Positions 40,772 through 53,072 of a stretch of DNA of 64,000 nt are shown here, piece by piece. A model generated the notes under the pieces. That model saw only the letters and a list, made by a program, of their open reading frames with translations, made no database searches and was not told where the DNA came from. The first letter of the stretch is position 1. Each line of letters begins with the position of its first letter. The translations under genes and the position numbers were made by a program. Where the stretch lies: the NCBI RefSeq assembly GCF_030463535.1, contig NC_132893.1:36221837-36285836 (forward strand). Reading direction: 5' to 3'. Source of the stretch: Salminus brasiliensis. Its lineage: Eukaryota > Chordata > Actinopteri > Characiformes > Bryconidae.

Positions 40772-41954
40772 GTCTGTCTGTCTGTCTGTCTGTATGTCTG
40801 TCTATCAGTATGTCTGTCTGTCTATCAGTATGTCTGTCTGTCTGTCTGTCTGTTTAAACTAAAGAACAGAACCAGGAGCTTATTAACCAGCTTATTTGCA
40901 CTGTGTGCTGCTCCTGACCACTGTGTGCTGCTCCTTACCACTGTGTGGCGCTAGTGCAAAACAAGAAAAGAGAGAGAGACAGTATGAGCTGCTCTGACTC
41001 TTCCTACAGGTATTCAGGGCTTTTCATCTTCAGTATCTTCAACTCTGATCCCACATCTTGCTCATGCATCCATACTGTTCTGTACTCTAGCTTTCTTTAC
41101 TTAGCTTTGCTTTAGTGTGTATATATATGTGTGTGTGTATTATACATATTCTGTCTCTCTCTCTCTCTCTTTAGATTGATATTTATGAGATTGTTTGGGG
41201 TAAATGAAGGAACTGCAGAGTAAGAATGCCACTGTACAGTGGAACAGCTCGTTTCTGCTGTGCACACGACAGTACTGATGTAGTTCAGGTGTTTACCTCC
41301 TGCAGTCTTTCTCGGTCGCTCTGGTGCAGAGAGAGAGAGAATTCCTCTCCCTGTCCAACCTTCCCTCCATCCAGTCACTTCTGCACATCGCAGAAGCCAG
41401 TCCTCGTTCATTCTGAGCTGACAGCAGACGCTCTGGCGTGATCAGGGAAATGCGGTGGTCCACCTGTCAGCATCACTTTAGAGCATACAGTACATTCAGG
41501 TGTCTGAACCTGAGAGGATGACTGGTCTGATAGAGGTCTCCTGAGCTGATGATCAGCTCCCAGGTGATGAGGGATGGCTACTCTACCTCTACACAGATAA
41601 CACAGATCATCTCAGGATCCTTAAGTAGACAGACATGTGCAGTCAGAGCCCAGCAGAGTTACAACTTCTGACAATGAGAGAATAACAAGGAAAGGGTCTG
41701 GTCAGACTGGTCTGTCAGCCAATCACAGAACAGTAGAGGATGACTGTGAATCATTTCCAACCTCCTGTAATCAATGTTCCACACACAGTAATGGTTCAAC
41801 TGATCTGCGCCACACAGTAAACATACAGCCTTGTGCTTAAATTATTCAGATTATTCGGATGTAACATTTTCCCCTAAATACATTTGACAATATTTCCCCT
41901 GTAATTTTTCTCTGGAAATCATAAAAATGATTGGATTTATGTATAATTTATAAC
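40161..41954. other. Receptor-antxr1 spacer with microsatellites
   Basis: (CA)n at about 40461-40506 and a GTCT/ATCT tetranucleotide tract at about 40590-40855. The rest is unique, with no gene signal I can support. Confidence 0.6.
40590..40855. repeat. (GTCT)n/(ATCT)n microsatellite
   Basis: CTGTCTGTCTATCTATCTAT-type tetranucleotide repeat with TCAG interruptions. Confidence 0.93.
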
Positions 41955-42612
41955 TCCACCCTTCCTCTCTAGAGAGTCGCCCAGGTGCTCGTTCAGTCTC
42001 TCCTCACTTCAAGACTTGACCACTGCAGCTCTCTTCTGGTTGGTCTTCCTCTGCTCACCATCAGACCCCTGCAGCTGATCCAGAACACAGCGGGTCGGGT
42101 CGTCTTCAACGTCTCTAAGTTCACTCATGGTCAGCTCCTCCTCTGCTGTGTTCTCTCTTCACTGGCTTCCTGTAGCTGCTGCCCAGGTCATCAGATTCAG
42201 ACCCCTGACTCTGGTCTACAAAGCCAAGACTGGACCAGCCAGCCCCTCCGTACTTGATGGCGATGGTCAAAAGCCGATCTGCACCAAGAGCCCTTCCAGC
42301 TTCAAGTACGGCTCGGCTCGACCTGCCATCCTTTAAGATCCACGGAAGACGATTAATTACTGTCCTGCACAGAAGTGGTGGAGCGAGCTTCCCCTGAGTG
42401 TCCGAACAGCAGAGTCCAACACTCACTGTCCTCAAACCCAGACTGAAGACCCTCCTCTTCTGAGAGTGCTCAGGCGAAGAGAAGAGTATTATGGTCTCCA
42501 TATTGACTTGTGTTTAGTTGAGTCTAAGATTAGAGGTCTGAGTTTTAGTCTATTTAAACTAGCTGAGGAACTCTGGAGAGCGTCTGATAAATGCTGTAAA
42601 TGTAAATAATAA
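41955..42612 (+). mobile_element. L2-like LINE 3' fragment, copy 2 (longest)
   Basis: Encodes the decayed C-terminal end of a reverse transcriptase: VQSLLTSRLDHCSSLLVGLP and TIRPLQLIQNTAGRVVFN, then, after a frameshift, [20 protein letters not shown]. Ends in TGCTGTAAATGTAAATAATA. Related copies are at 31962-32180 and, reversed, at 57955-58372. Clade assignment is from memory. Confidence 0.75.
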
Positions 42613-42867
42613 ATAATAAATGCATTATCTTCAACAGATTTTATATGGTTGTTTTAACAAATCTAAAACATGAAAATATTCTTTATTAATTCAAGTGAGA
42701 ACACACTGATCTATCACTGTCACCTCTACAGTCCTGCAAACTGAGCTGCTGTGTGTTGTGTTGTAACATTGGGGGGTTTGGCTGCCTTTGAGATTTCTGT
42801 TTAGTCTGAAGTAAAGGAAAACTGCTTCCAGTGCTGGTTTGGTTAAGCTTTATCGGCGAGTGGGGTT

Positions 42868-43080
42868 ATGGTCTACATTTACAGTATTTAGCTGACACTC
42901 TTCTCCAGAGCGACTTACAAGATTACTCATATTACAGAGGAGGGTCAGTGCAGTGTTAGGAGTCTTGCCCAAGGACTCTTATTGGTGTCGTGCAGCACAG
43001 TCACCCAGACCGGGAATCGAACCCCAGTCTTCCACATGGTGTGGTAGCTCACTGGCAGGTAGCCACACCAACCACAGGAG
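42868..43080 (-). mobile_element. SINE-like or MITE-like fish repeat with a B-box-like motif
   Basis: Contains GAGCGACTTACAAGATTACT (a very common fish repeat core) and, on the minus strand, GGTTCGATTCCCGGTCTGGG. No full tRNA fold is evident. Confidence 0.55.
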
Positions 43081-43539
43081 ACGTGGTGGGGAGGTCGGCT
43101 CTGTGTGTTTGGTACTTTTAAGTAATTTAAAGGCCTTTTGGAGGCGTGTCCTATGCAGCTCTTCTTGCTCTGAGGGCTGTGTTTCTGCTTCTGCTCTCTC
43201 TGTTTCTGGTTGAGGAGGGTCTTTATGAGAAGTGCTGGAAACCTGCTTTAATATGATTGTCTTTTTTTGCTGTTTGTAGTTTTAATTGAACAGTTAAGCT
43301 CATGTGGTTCAGTAGAGGCTTTTATGTGGACAGGTTGTTCCTGTGTTTGAATAGAAAATCAGTATCAGTACTTTTCTGGTTTTGGACAGACAGAAAATAT
43401 CTGTAAAAAAACCCAGTAACTCCTGTTGCCAGATAATGGCCTCTGTGTTCACAGATATTCTCTGATGCCTCCAGAAAACACGTATTTAACTGTAAATGAT
43501 GACCTTATTGTGACTCTCTTGTTCGTAATCAATGACACA

Positions 43540-43795
43540 AGAACTCGTCCTGCTGAACCAGAGGAGGACGGGTCAGGTCCCCCTGGTGAGTCTTGGTTTC
43601 TCCCGAGGTTTCTTCTTCCAGCTCTGAGGGAGGTTCTCCTTGCCACTGTCTCTGTTGGCTGCTCACTGGGGGTCTTTGATCCTTTGTGTCTTCTTATGTT
43701 ATTTATTTATTTATCTTTTACTAATCACTGATTATGTAAAGCTGCTTTGTGACGACCACAGTTGTAAAAAGCTGTACTAATAAATCTGACTTGAC
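43540..43795 (+). mobile_element. LINE 3' end fragment (family uncertain)
   Basis: Typical fish retrotransposon tail: GGTTTCTTCTTCCAGCTCTG, then AAAGCTGCTTTGTGACGACC and AATAAATCTGACTTGACTG. A reversed relative of the last part lies near 57410-57490 (GTCACAAAGCAGCTTTACAG). Confidence 0.6.
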
Positions 43796-43895
43796 TGAAG
43801 GCACTGAAGTATCCAGTGTCATAATTACTTACATTTGGGCATGAACTCAGGATGCTGAGCAAGTTTGGGGCTTCTTAGGATTGTGACGAGGGAGG

Positions 43896-44014
<119 letters not shown>

Positions 44015-44092
44015 CCTCGTGCTTTAGAGAGCAGCTGAAACTTTCTCTCTGCAGTTTCTGCTACTCTGCGCTCTGCTGGACAGTGTGTTGGG

Positions 44093-44238
44093 ATGGTGTG
44101 TGTGTGTTGGGCCAGGCTGGCTGGTGTGGTGGTAGTGGTGGCCCTGCTGGTCAGTGGCGCAGATGGACAGGTTTATGAACGATGGGAGGCAGGGTCCTCG
44201 TGCTACGGTGGATTTGACCTCTACTTCGTTCTGGACAA
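44093..44238 (+). CDS. antxr1: antxr1 exon 1: signal peptide and start of vWA
   Basis: [20 protein letters not shown] through [14 protein letters not shown], donor ACAA|GTGAG, phase 2. Confidence 0.88.
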
Positions 44239-47200
44239 GTGAGTTCAGTGTTTATTTATTTAAGCCATTTTTCTTTTTCTTTTTTTTAAGAGAGTCGGTC
44301 AGACAGGTAAGAGGAAGAGGTCAGGTGTGGAGAGAAGACATTAAGCCGGTGAGATAGAATTTCTATGCAACATATGTGGCAGCTAAAAGGCCAGAACAGT
44401 GCCCCAATTGGCAGGTATATGATATTACAATAACAGTCTGTGTTTATTTTGATTTCAGTGGGTTTTCGTTTTTAAGTGATTCACTCTGGAACTGATGATT
44501 CAACTGAATCAGTACTAGAATGTTATTATGTGTAATTTTTATCAAAGTTCTTGCCTCTTGGAGACCAATATATCCTATCTGCAGCGACAGAGATCAGATT
44601 TATTACAGTGTTTTTATTGGCTTTGGCATGTTTTCTGAAACACTGTTAAAATAATCAAATATTTAAATAGAATCACAACATAAATTCATACTGCACTACA
44701 GCACAGCCTGAACAGCCTCGCTCACTCAGCTCACTTTAGCTCGTGGTTCAGCAGAGCGGTCTCCTAAACACAGTCAGTGTGTTAATGCTTAAAGCCAGAC
44801 TGCGTCAGAGAGCTGCAGGGCAGTGGGGACTGACCGAATATCCTGAAAACGCTTCTCTAGACAGTTGACCACTGTACTATAAGGTCATAATTACAGAATA
44901 TTAATCAGATGAGACACAGATATACCAGAAACGGTACTATACTGACAAAAGAAAACATTCTTCATATATTTAATGTGTTATTAAATAAAATAAATTCCCC
45001 TACTACTATCTAGTTCATAGGTACACAATCTATTACATCATTTACTAGTTCTAACCAGTGCACTAGTATACACGAGTACACAATTATCTAGTACACATAC
45101 TAGTACATAACTACCTAGTAAACTAGCACATGCAATAGTACATAAATACTAAGTACAGAAGCTAGTACATCATTAACTAGTCCTGACTAGTACACTGGTG
45201 CAGACACCAATTTAAAACTGTTAAGTAATTAGGCACAGTACGTATGACGAAACTAGTACGCTTGTATACAGTAGTACAAATTTGGCTAGTACACACACTA
45301 GTATGCACACTAGGCATAGCTAATTCGTACGCTAGTACACAAATTAGTGCCTAGCGTACTAGTACTATTTAGTATATTAGAACACACAACTAAGTAGTAG
45401 ACACTTGTGCAGCCTAGTGTACACTGTATCTAGTTATGTGTACTAGTGTTGTGTACTAGTTAGTACCAGTAGGGTGTGTATGAGTGTGTGTGGTTATGTA
45501 CTGTAGTACATTTACTGTTGAGGGATTTGATTCCGGATAGTACACACATACACAGGTGTGAACGTAACTAACTAGTACACAAATTTACATCATTAACTAG
45601 TACAGTACTACACACACTGGTATGTCGTACGGTAAGCCGTTCCTGTCCTCCCCGGCTATTCTAACGGAAATCCTCACTGCCTGCGAGCTAAATGTGATGT
45701 AGAGATGTAGAGGAGAGACGCTGACGTGTTTTTGAAGAGCAGCTTTAGAACGGTGATAAACGCAGGTCAGTGTTTTCATGTTCTGACCCCGCGGCACTTT
45801 CTGACCGTAAATCAAGACCTGGCCTTTAGAGGAGGTCAGAGGTCAGACAGACAGCAGGAGTTAAAACTCGGCTGTGAAATGTGGGCCAGTAGGTTTCAAG
45901 ATGATTCAGCACCAGACAGAGCAGCCAGAAGACTTTCACAAGCAGATCTTACACAGTCTAACACTGGCCAAAAGTTTACAGACACTCAGGTTTTTAAAGG
46001 TAAAGCTGCAGGTATCTGCACTATGTACAGCGAAACTGCGTCCTCCGCATTTGACCCATCTGTGGTAGTGAACACACACACATACACACTAGTGAACTAT
46101 GAACACACCCAGAGCGGTGGGCAGCCAACTCCAGCACCCGGGGAGCAGAGAGGGTGAAGGGTCTTGCTCAAGGGCCCAACAGTGGCAGCTTGCCGAGCCC
46201 GGGTGTCGAACCCACAACCCTGTCATCAACAGCCCAAATTGCACCCATTGCTGACACAGATTGCAGAGCAATGCTCCTCCAAACTCTAGTAAAAAGCCTC
46301 TAGAGACAGTTACTCCCCTTGATTTTTATAAGAAACAATGAACGAGCAGGTGTCCCAATACTTTTGTTCATGTATTGTTTGTCTATTTTTATCAGCTCCA
46401 CTGTTGTGAGCTGGTTTACATTCATGCAGCAGATGTATCACCTTGCGAACTCTGAAACGTTCAGTTTCTCGGTGTGTAGTATAGAGTGTGTAGTATAGAG
46501 TGTGTAGTATAGTGTGTGTAGTATAGTGTGTAATATAGAGTGTGTAATATAGAGCGTGTAATATAGAGTGTGTAGTATAGAGTGTGTAGTATAGTGTGTA
46601 GTATAGAGTGTGTAGTATAGAGTGTGTACTATAGAGTGTGTAATATAGAGTGTGTAGTATAGAGTGTGTAGTATAGTGTGTAGTATAGAGTGTGTAGTAT
46701 AGAGTGTGTAGTATAGAGTGTGTAATATAGAGTGTGTAGTATAGAGTGTGTAGTATAGAGTGTGTAGTATAGTGTGTAATATAGAGTGTGTAGTATAGAG
46801 TGTGTACTATAGAGTGTGTAGTATAGAGTGTGTAGTATAGAGTGTGTACTATAGAGTGTGTACTATAGAGTGTGTACTATAGAGTGTGTAGTATAGAGCG
46901 TGTACTATAGAGTGTGTAGTATAGTGTGTAATATAGAGTGTGTAGTATAGAGTGTGTAGTATAGAGTGTGTACTATAGAGTGTGTAGTATAGAGTGTGTA
47001 GTATAGTGTGTAGTATAGAGTGTGTAGTATAGAGTGTGTAATATAGAGTGTGTAGTATAGAGTGTGTAGTATAGAGTGTGTAGTATAGAGTGTGTAGTAT
47101 AGAGTGTGTAATATAGAGTGTGTAGTATAGAGTGTGTACTATAGAGTGTGTAGTATAGAGCGTGTACTATAGAGTGTGTAGTATAGAGTGTGTAATATAG

Positions 47201-50200
47201 AGTGTGTAGTATAGAGTGTGTAGTATAGTGTGTAGTATAGAGTGTGTAGTATAGAGTGTGTACTATAGAGTGTGTAATATAGAGTGTGTAGTATAGAGTG
47301 TGTAGTATAGAGTGTGTACTATAGAGTGTGTAGTATAGAGCGTGTACTATAGAGTGTGTAGTATAGAGTGTGTACTATAGAGCGTGTAGTATAGAGCGTG
47401 TAATATAGAGTGTGTAGTATAGATTGTGTAGTATAGAGTGTGTAGTATAGAGTGTGTAGTATAGAGTGTGTAATATAGAGTGTGTAGTATAGAGTGTGTA
47501 CTATAGAGTGTGTACTATAGAGTGTGTACTATAGAGTGTGTAGTATAGAGTGTGTAATATAGAGTGTGTAGTATAGAGTGTGTACTATAGAGTGTGTAGT
47601 ATAGAGTGTGTACTATAGAGTGTGTAGTATAGAGTGTGTAGTATAGAGTGTGTACTATAGAGTGTGTAGTATAGAGCGTGTACTATAGAGTGTGTAGTAT
47701 AGAGTGTGTACTATAGAGCGTGTAGTATAGAGTGTGTAATATAGAGTGTGTAGTATAGATTGTGTAGTATAGAGTGTGTAATATAGAGTGTGTAGTATAG
47801 AGTGTGTAATATAGAGTGTGTAGTATAGAGTGTGTAATATAGAGTGTGTAGTATAGAGTGTGTACTATAGAGTGTGTACTATAGAGTGTGTAGTATAGAG
47901 TGTGTAATATAGAGTGTGTAGTATAGAGTGTGTACTATAGAGTGTGTAGTATAGAGTGTGTAATATAGAGTGTGTAGTATAGAGTGTGTACTATAGAGTG
48001 TGTAGTATAGAGCGTGTAGGGGAACATCATGTCGTTGCAGCTCAGAATAATGAAGATGATGAAGATTAATGAGGAACAGCTGTGTTTGCCCTGAAGGTGC
48101 GGAGAGTGTTGATCAGTGTATGGAAGAGAAAGAGGAACAACACTGTTTTTAGAAGCAGAGAACAAAGCAGATCCACCACGGCACTCTGAAGAACATTTCC
48201 CATCAGCTGCTGCTGCACGGCTGCGTATGGAACCGTTTACCATAAAAACAACAACTGAGAAAACAACTAAATAAAAAGAGCTGGAATGATGAAGAGTCCA
48301 GAAGCACAGAAAAAGAGCCGACAGTGAAATCTGAAGCTTCTAATTCGGGAACCTTTGAAATCAGACCAGAGCGTGAGACGCTGCTGCTGTTTATAGCTAT
48401 GCTGACATACACCAACTAGCCATAACATTAGCATCAGTGCCAGGTGAAGGCTGAACACCGATGATCTGGGTCCAGTGTCTCCTCTTGAAGGGTGGATCTA
48501 TCAGGCAGTAAGTGAACGGTCAGTTCTTGTAGGTGATGAAGCAGGAACAATGGACAAGTGTAAGAGTCTGAGACACTTTGAGAAGAACCAAACTGTGATG
48601 TTCTAGACAATGACTGGGTCAGAACATCTCCAGAACATCAGCAAGCAGGTCTTGTGGGGTGTTCCTGGTATGCAGTGGTCAGTACCTACCAGAAGTGCTC
48701 CAAGGAAGGACAACTGGTGAACCAGGACCTAAAGGATCTGCTGCTAATGTCTGAAGGTGTCCTTCAAAGGTCATGTGGAGTCCATGCCTCCATGGGTCAG
48801 AGCTGTTTTGGTGGAATGAGGGGATCTACACAATATTAGGCAGGTGGTATTAATGTTATGGCTGATTGGTGCACTTCAGCCCATGTTCTAGATAACAGTC
48901 ATACACCATGCTAATTGGTGGAATATTAACTTCCTGAACTTAGCTACATTAGCTTCGTAGCTCCAGTGTAAAACTGACTGGGAGTCTAAATGTGATTGGG
49001 CAGAACTATCGCTTCAGTCCTGAGACCTTTCAGGTGTTCCTGCTTTGATGCACTGCTGATTCAGATTTGGATGCATGGAGGCAGTGCAGTATTGATTATG
49101 GGTTATGGATTGATGGATTGATACTGGTATGAATGTGAGCTTTTGTCTGTTTGTTCTAATATAGAGCTGATGGGAGTCAATAAACCAAAAGGCTGTTTCA
49201 TGATATTGCATTCTAGAGCAGAGAACATCAGTTTAATGGACATGGGGGAGGATGAGGAGTGAGGATGGAGAAGGTGAAGGTGTTTGAAGGCTAGTAAGAT
49301 CAGACACACCTGGATGAATTAGGCTGTTAAAATAAGCGTGTGGATCATATGAACATTATAGAGCATTATAGAGCGTCCCCTATGCTTCCTGTAGTGTATT
49401 ACAGTCTGTCAGAATGAGCGGGTGGATCATATGAGCATTATAGAGCATTATAGAGTGCCCCCTATGCTTCCTGTAGTGTATTACAGTCTGTCAGAATGAG
49501 GGTGTGGATCATATGATCATTATAGAGCATTATAGAGCGCCCCCTATGCTTCCTGTAGTGTATTACAGTCTGTCAGAATGAGGGTGTGGATCATATGATC
49601 ATTATAGAGCATTATAGAGCGTCCCCTATGCTTCCTGTAGTGTATTACAGTCTGTCAGAATGAGGGTGTGGATCATATGATCATTATAGAGCATTATAGA
49701 GCGCCCCCTACTCTTCCTGTAGTGTATTACAGTCTGTCAGAATGAGGGTGTGGATCATATGATCATTATAGAGCATTATAGAGCGCCCCCTACTCTTCCT
49801 GTAGTGTATTACAGTCTGTCAGAATGAGCGTGTGGATCATATGAACATTATAGAGCATTATAGAACGCCCCCTATGCTTCCTGTAGTGCATTACAGTCTG
49901 TCAGAATGAGCGTGTGGATCATATGATCATTATAGAGCATTATAGAGCGCCCCCTACGCTTCCTGTAGTGCATTACAGTCTGTCAGAATGAGCGTGTGGA
50001 TCATATGAACATTATAGAGCATTATAGAGCGCCCCCTATGCTTCCTGTAGTGCATTACAGTCTGTCAGAATGAGCGTGTGGATCATATGAACATTATAGA
50101 GCATTATAGAGCGCCCCCTACGCTTCCTGTAGTGTATTACAGTCTGTCAGAATGAGCGTGTGGATCATATGAACATTATAGAGCATTATAAAGTGTATAA

Positions 50201-50464
50201 ATAATGTATGAATGTTTTGTGAATACATCATTTTTACAGAAAGAGCAAAACAGGCAGATGTATAATTGAGGAGAGTGTGGCGCCTCTGAACCCTTTCTCC
50301 AGCAGCACCAGCTGTTCCAGAGCAGAGCTGCAGCAGAGCACTCATACACACACATCTCACACACACACACACGTCACACACACACACAAAGAAAAGAGAG
50401 AGAAAGGCAGACGGAGGAGGGGAGGGGGGTTGAAAGAGAGCGAGAATGAGTGTGTGTGTGTGTT

Positions 50465-50536
<72 letters not shown>

Positions 50537-53028
50537 TGTGTGTGTGTGTGTGTGTTTAAGACTTTGACACTTTCAGTTTGGCTCTGCAGGACCCGACACT
50601 CACTGTCATGAAAGGCTGGTTGTAAAAGCAGATGTCAGACGTATGGAAGCTGAGCAGAGCCGCTGCTCCACTGCTCCCAGTCTCACACTGCTGTGGTCGT
50701 ACCTCTGCCTGCTGAATAAGGAGGAATATGATGCAGAAATGAGCTGCGCTCGTTAGTAACGGCCTCGTTTACTGCCTCGTCTGTTCCTGTTGTTGTTTTC
50801 TTAGTTCAGAACAGCTCCGCCTTCTCCTGTGAAGTCAGCATTCTGGAGATAAATGTGTTTCATTGGTTATTGACAATATACGTACATCCACCTATTCAAT
50901 CCACAGCTCATTCACCTTGAAGATATATCAGATGTGTTTCAGGAGGAATGTCTGTTTAAATGAGACACAATACTGGGCAGCCTATCAGTACAGAGCTCAT
51001 TTACATATATCAAAGTCACAGTTACAGTAATTATCCAGTTTAAGTTTAAGCCTGAGTTTAATTCTAAGCTGTAAGAAGAAGCCAGGTGGTGTAGAAATGA
51101 GATGTGGCTCAGAGGGAGAGGAAAAAAGGGAAAGTGAGATACGAGCTTTTAAATGGAACATTCCTTATATAAGAAATAGTGCTGATAAAGTTCTGAACTC
51201 GAACCTGATCAAAACAGTGACATCACCACTTAAGTGAATTCTTCGGATTGCGTAAATGTCCCGGGACACTCAGAGAGCGTGTTCAGAGTGAGGGTCAGAG
51301 ATGACTGATGAGATCAGAGTGAAAAACTGATCAAATGAAGCTGCTCTTCTTCATCACTCACAGTCTTCGCTTCACTGCTGTGTGCTGCAGCCATGCACAA
51401 AATCTCATCAGCGACACTAATCATGCCTTATTGTTCCCAGAATTCCTGCCTGATTCGCTCTAATAGAGCCCGTGCTGTGTTGTGAGGCTGAGCTCTCCCT
51501 TGCCAGTGTGCTCAATAACAGCACAGAGGCCCTGACTGGACAGAGTTCAGCAGGATTGCGCCAGTCGTTAACCCTCTGCAGTTCTGCAGTTCTGCCTCAC
51601 ACTCAGTCTTATTTAACCAGCCTTTCGGAAACACTGACATCATTTAGCAAAGCCGTCGCTGCAGTCCAGGCTTATACAGTCCCGCTGAACTTCACCCTAA
51701 TGAGAGACTGTAGCTCCGCCTCCTCAGTGTATATCACAATACCTACATTTAGAGCGTTATTAATATGCACCCTAATGAGAGACTGTAGCTCCGCCTCCTC
51801 AGTGTATATCACAATACCTACATTTAGAGCGTTATTAATATTCACCCTAATGAGAGTCTGTAGCTCCGCCTCCTCAGTGTATATCACAATACCTACATTT
51901 AGAGCGTTATTAATATTCACCCTAATGAGAGGCTGTAGCTCCGCCTCCTCAGTGTATATCACGATACCTACATTTAGAGCGTTATTAATATTCACCCTAA
52001 TGAGAGACTGTAGCTCCGCCTCCTCAGTGTATATCACAATACCTACATTTAGAGCGTTATTAATATTCACCCTAATGAGAGACTGTAGCTCCGCCTCCTC
52101 AGCGTATATCACAATACCTACATTTAGAGCGTTATTAATATTCACCCTAATGAGAGACTGTAGCTCCTCCTCCTCAGCGTATATCACAATACCTACATTT
52201 AGAGCATTATTAATATTCACCCTAATGAGAGACTGTAGCTCCGCCTCCTCAGCGTATATCACAATACCTACATTTAGAGCGTTATTAATATTCACCCTAA
52301 TGAGAGACTGTAGCTCCGCCTCCTCAGTGTATATCACAATACCTACATTTAGAGCGTTATTAATATTCACCCTAATGAGAGACTGTAGCTCCGCCTCCTC
52401 AGTGTATATCACAATACCTACATTTAGAGCGTTATTAATATTCACCCTAATGAGAGACTGTAGCTCCGCCTCCTCAGTGTATATCACAATACCTACATTT
52501 AGAGCGTTATTAATATTCACCCTAATGAGAGACTGTAGCTCCTCCTCCTCAGTGTATATCACAATACCTACATTTAGAGCGTTATTAATATTCACACTAA
52601 TGAGAGACTGTAGCTCCGCCTCCTCAGCGTATATCACAATACCTACATTTAGAGCGTTATTAATATTCACCCTAATGAGAGACTGTAGCTCCTCCTCCTC
52701 AGCGTATATCACAATACCTACATTTAGAGCGTTATTAATATTCACCCTAATGAGACTCTAGCTCCGCCTCCTCAGTGTATATCACAACACCTACATTTAG
52801 AGCGTTATTAATATTCACCCTAATGAGAGACTGTAGCTCCGCCTCCTCAGTGTACATCACAATACCTACATTTAGAGCGTTATTAATATTCACCCTAATG
52901 AGAGACTGTAGCTCCGCCTCCTCAGTGTATATCACAATACCTACATTTAGAGTGTGTTTTTATTTATAATGATATTTATTTTGTATGTGTGTTAAAGCTC
53001 ACACTGTTTGGACTGATCAGGTGAGGTT

Positions 53029-53072
<44 letters not shown>

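Noticed and set aside
41985..42257. 90-codon frame similar to a reverse transcriptase end
   Set aside because: It is the broken C-terminal end of an L2-like LINE with a frameshift, not a host gene.
51472..52761. 429-codon plus-strand frame and its 357-codon reverse partner
   Set aside because: Same 75-bp satellite, in an antxr1 intron.
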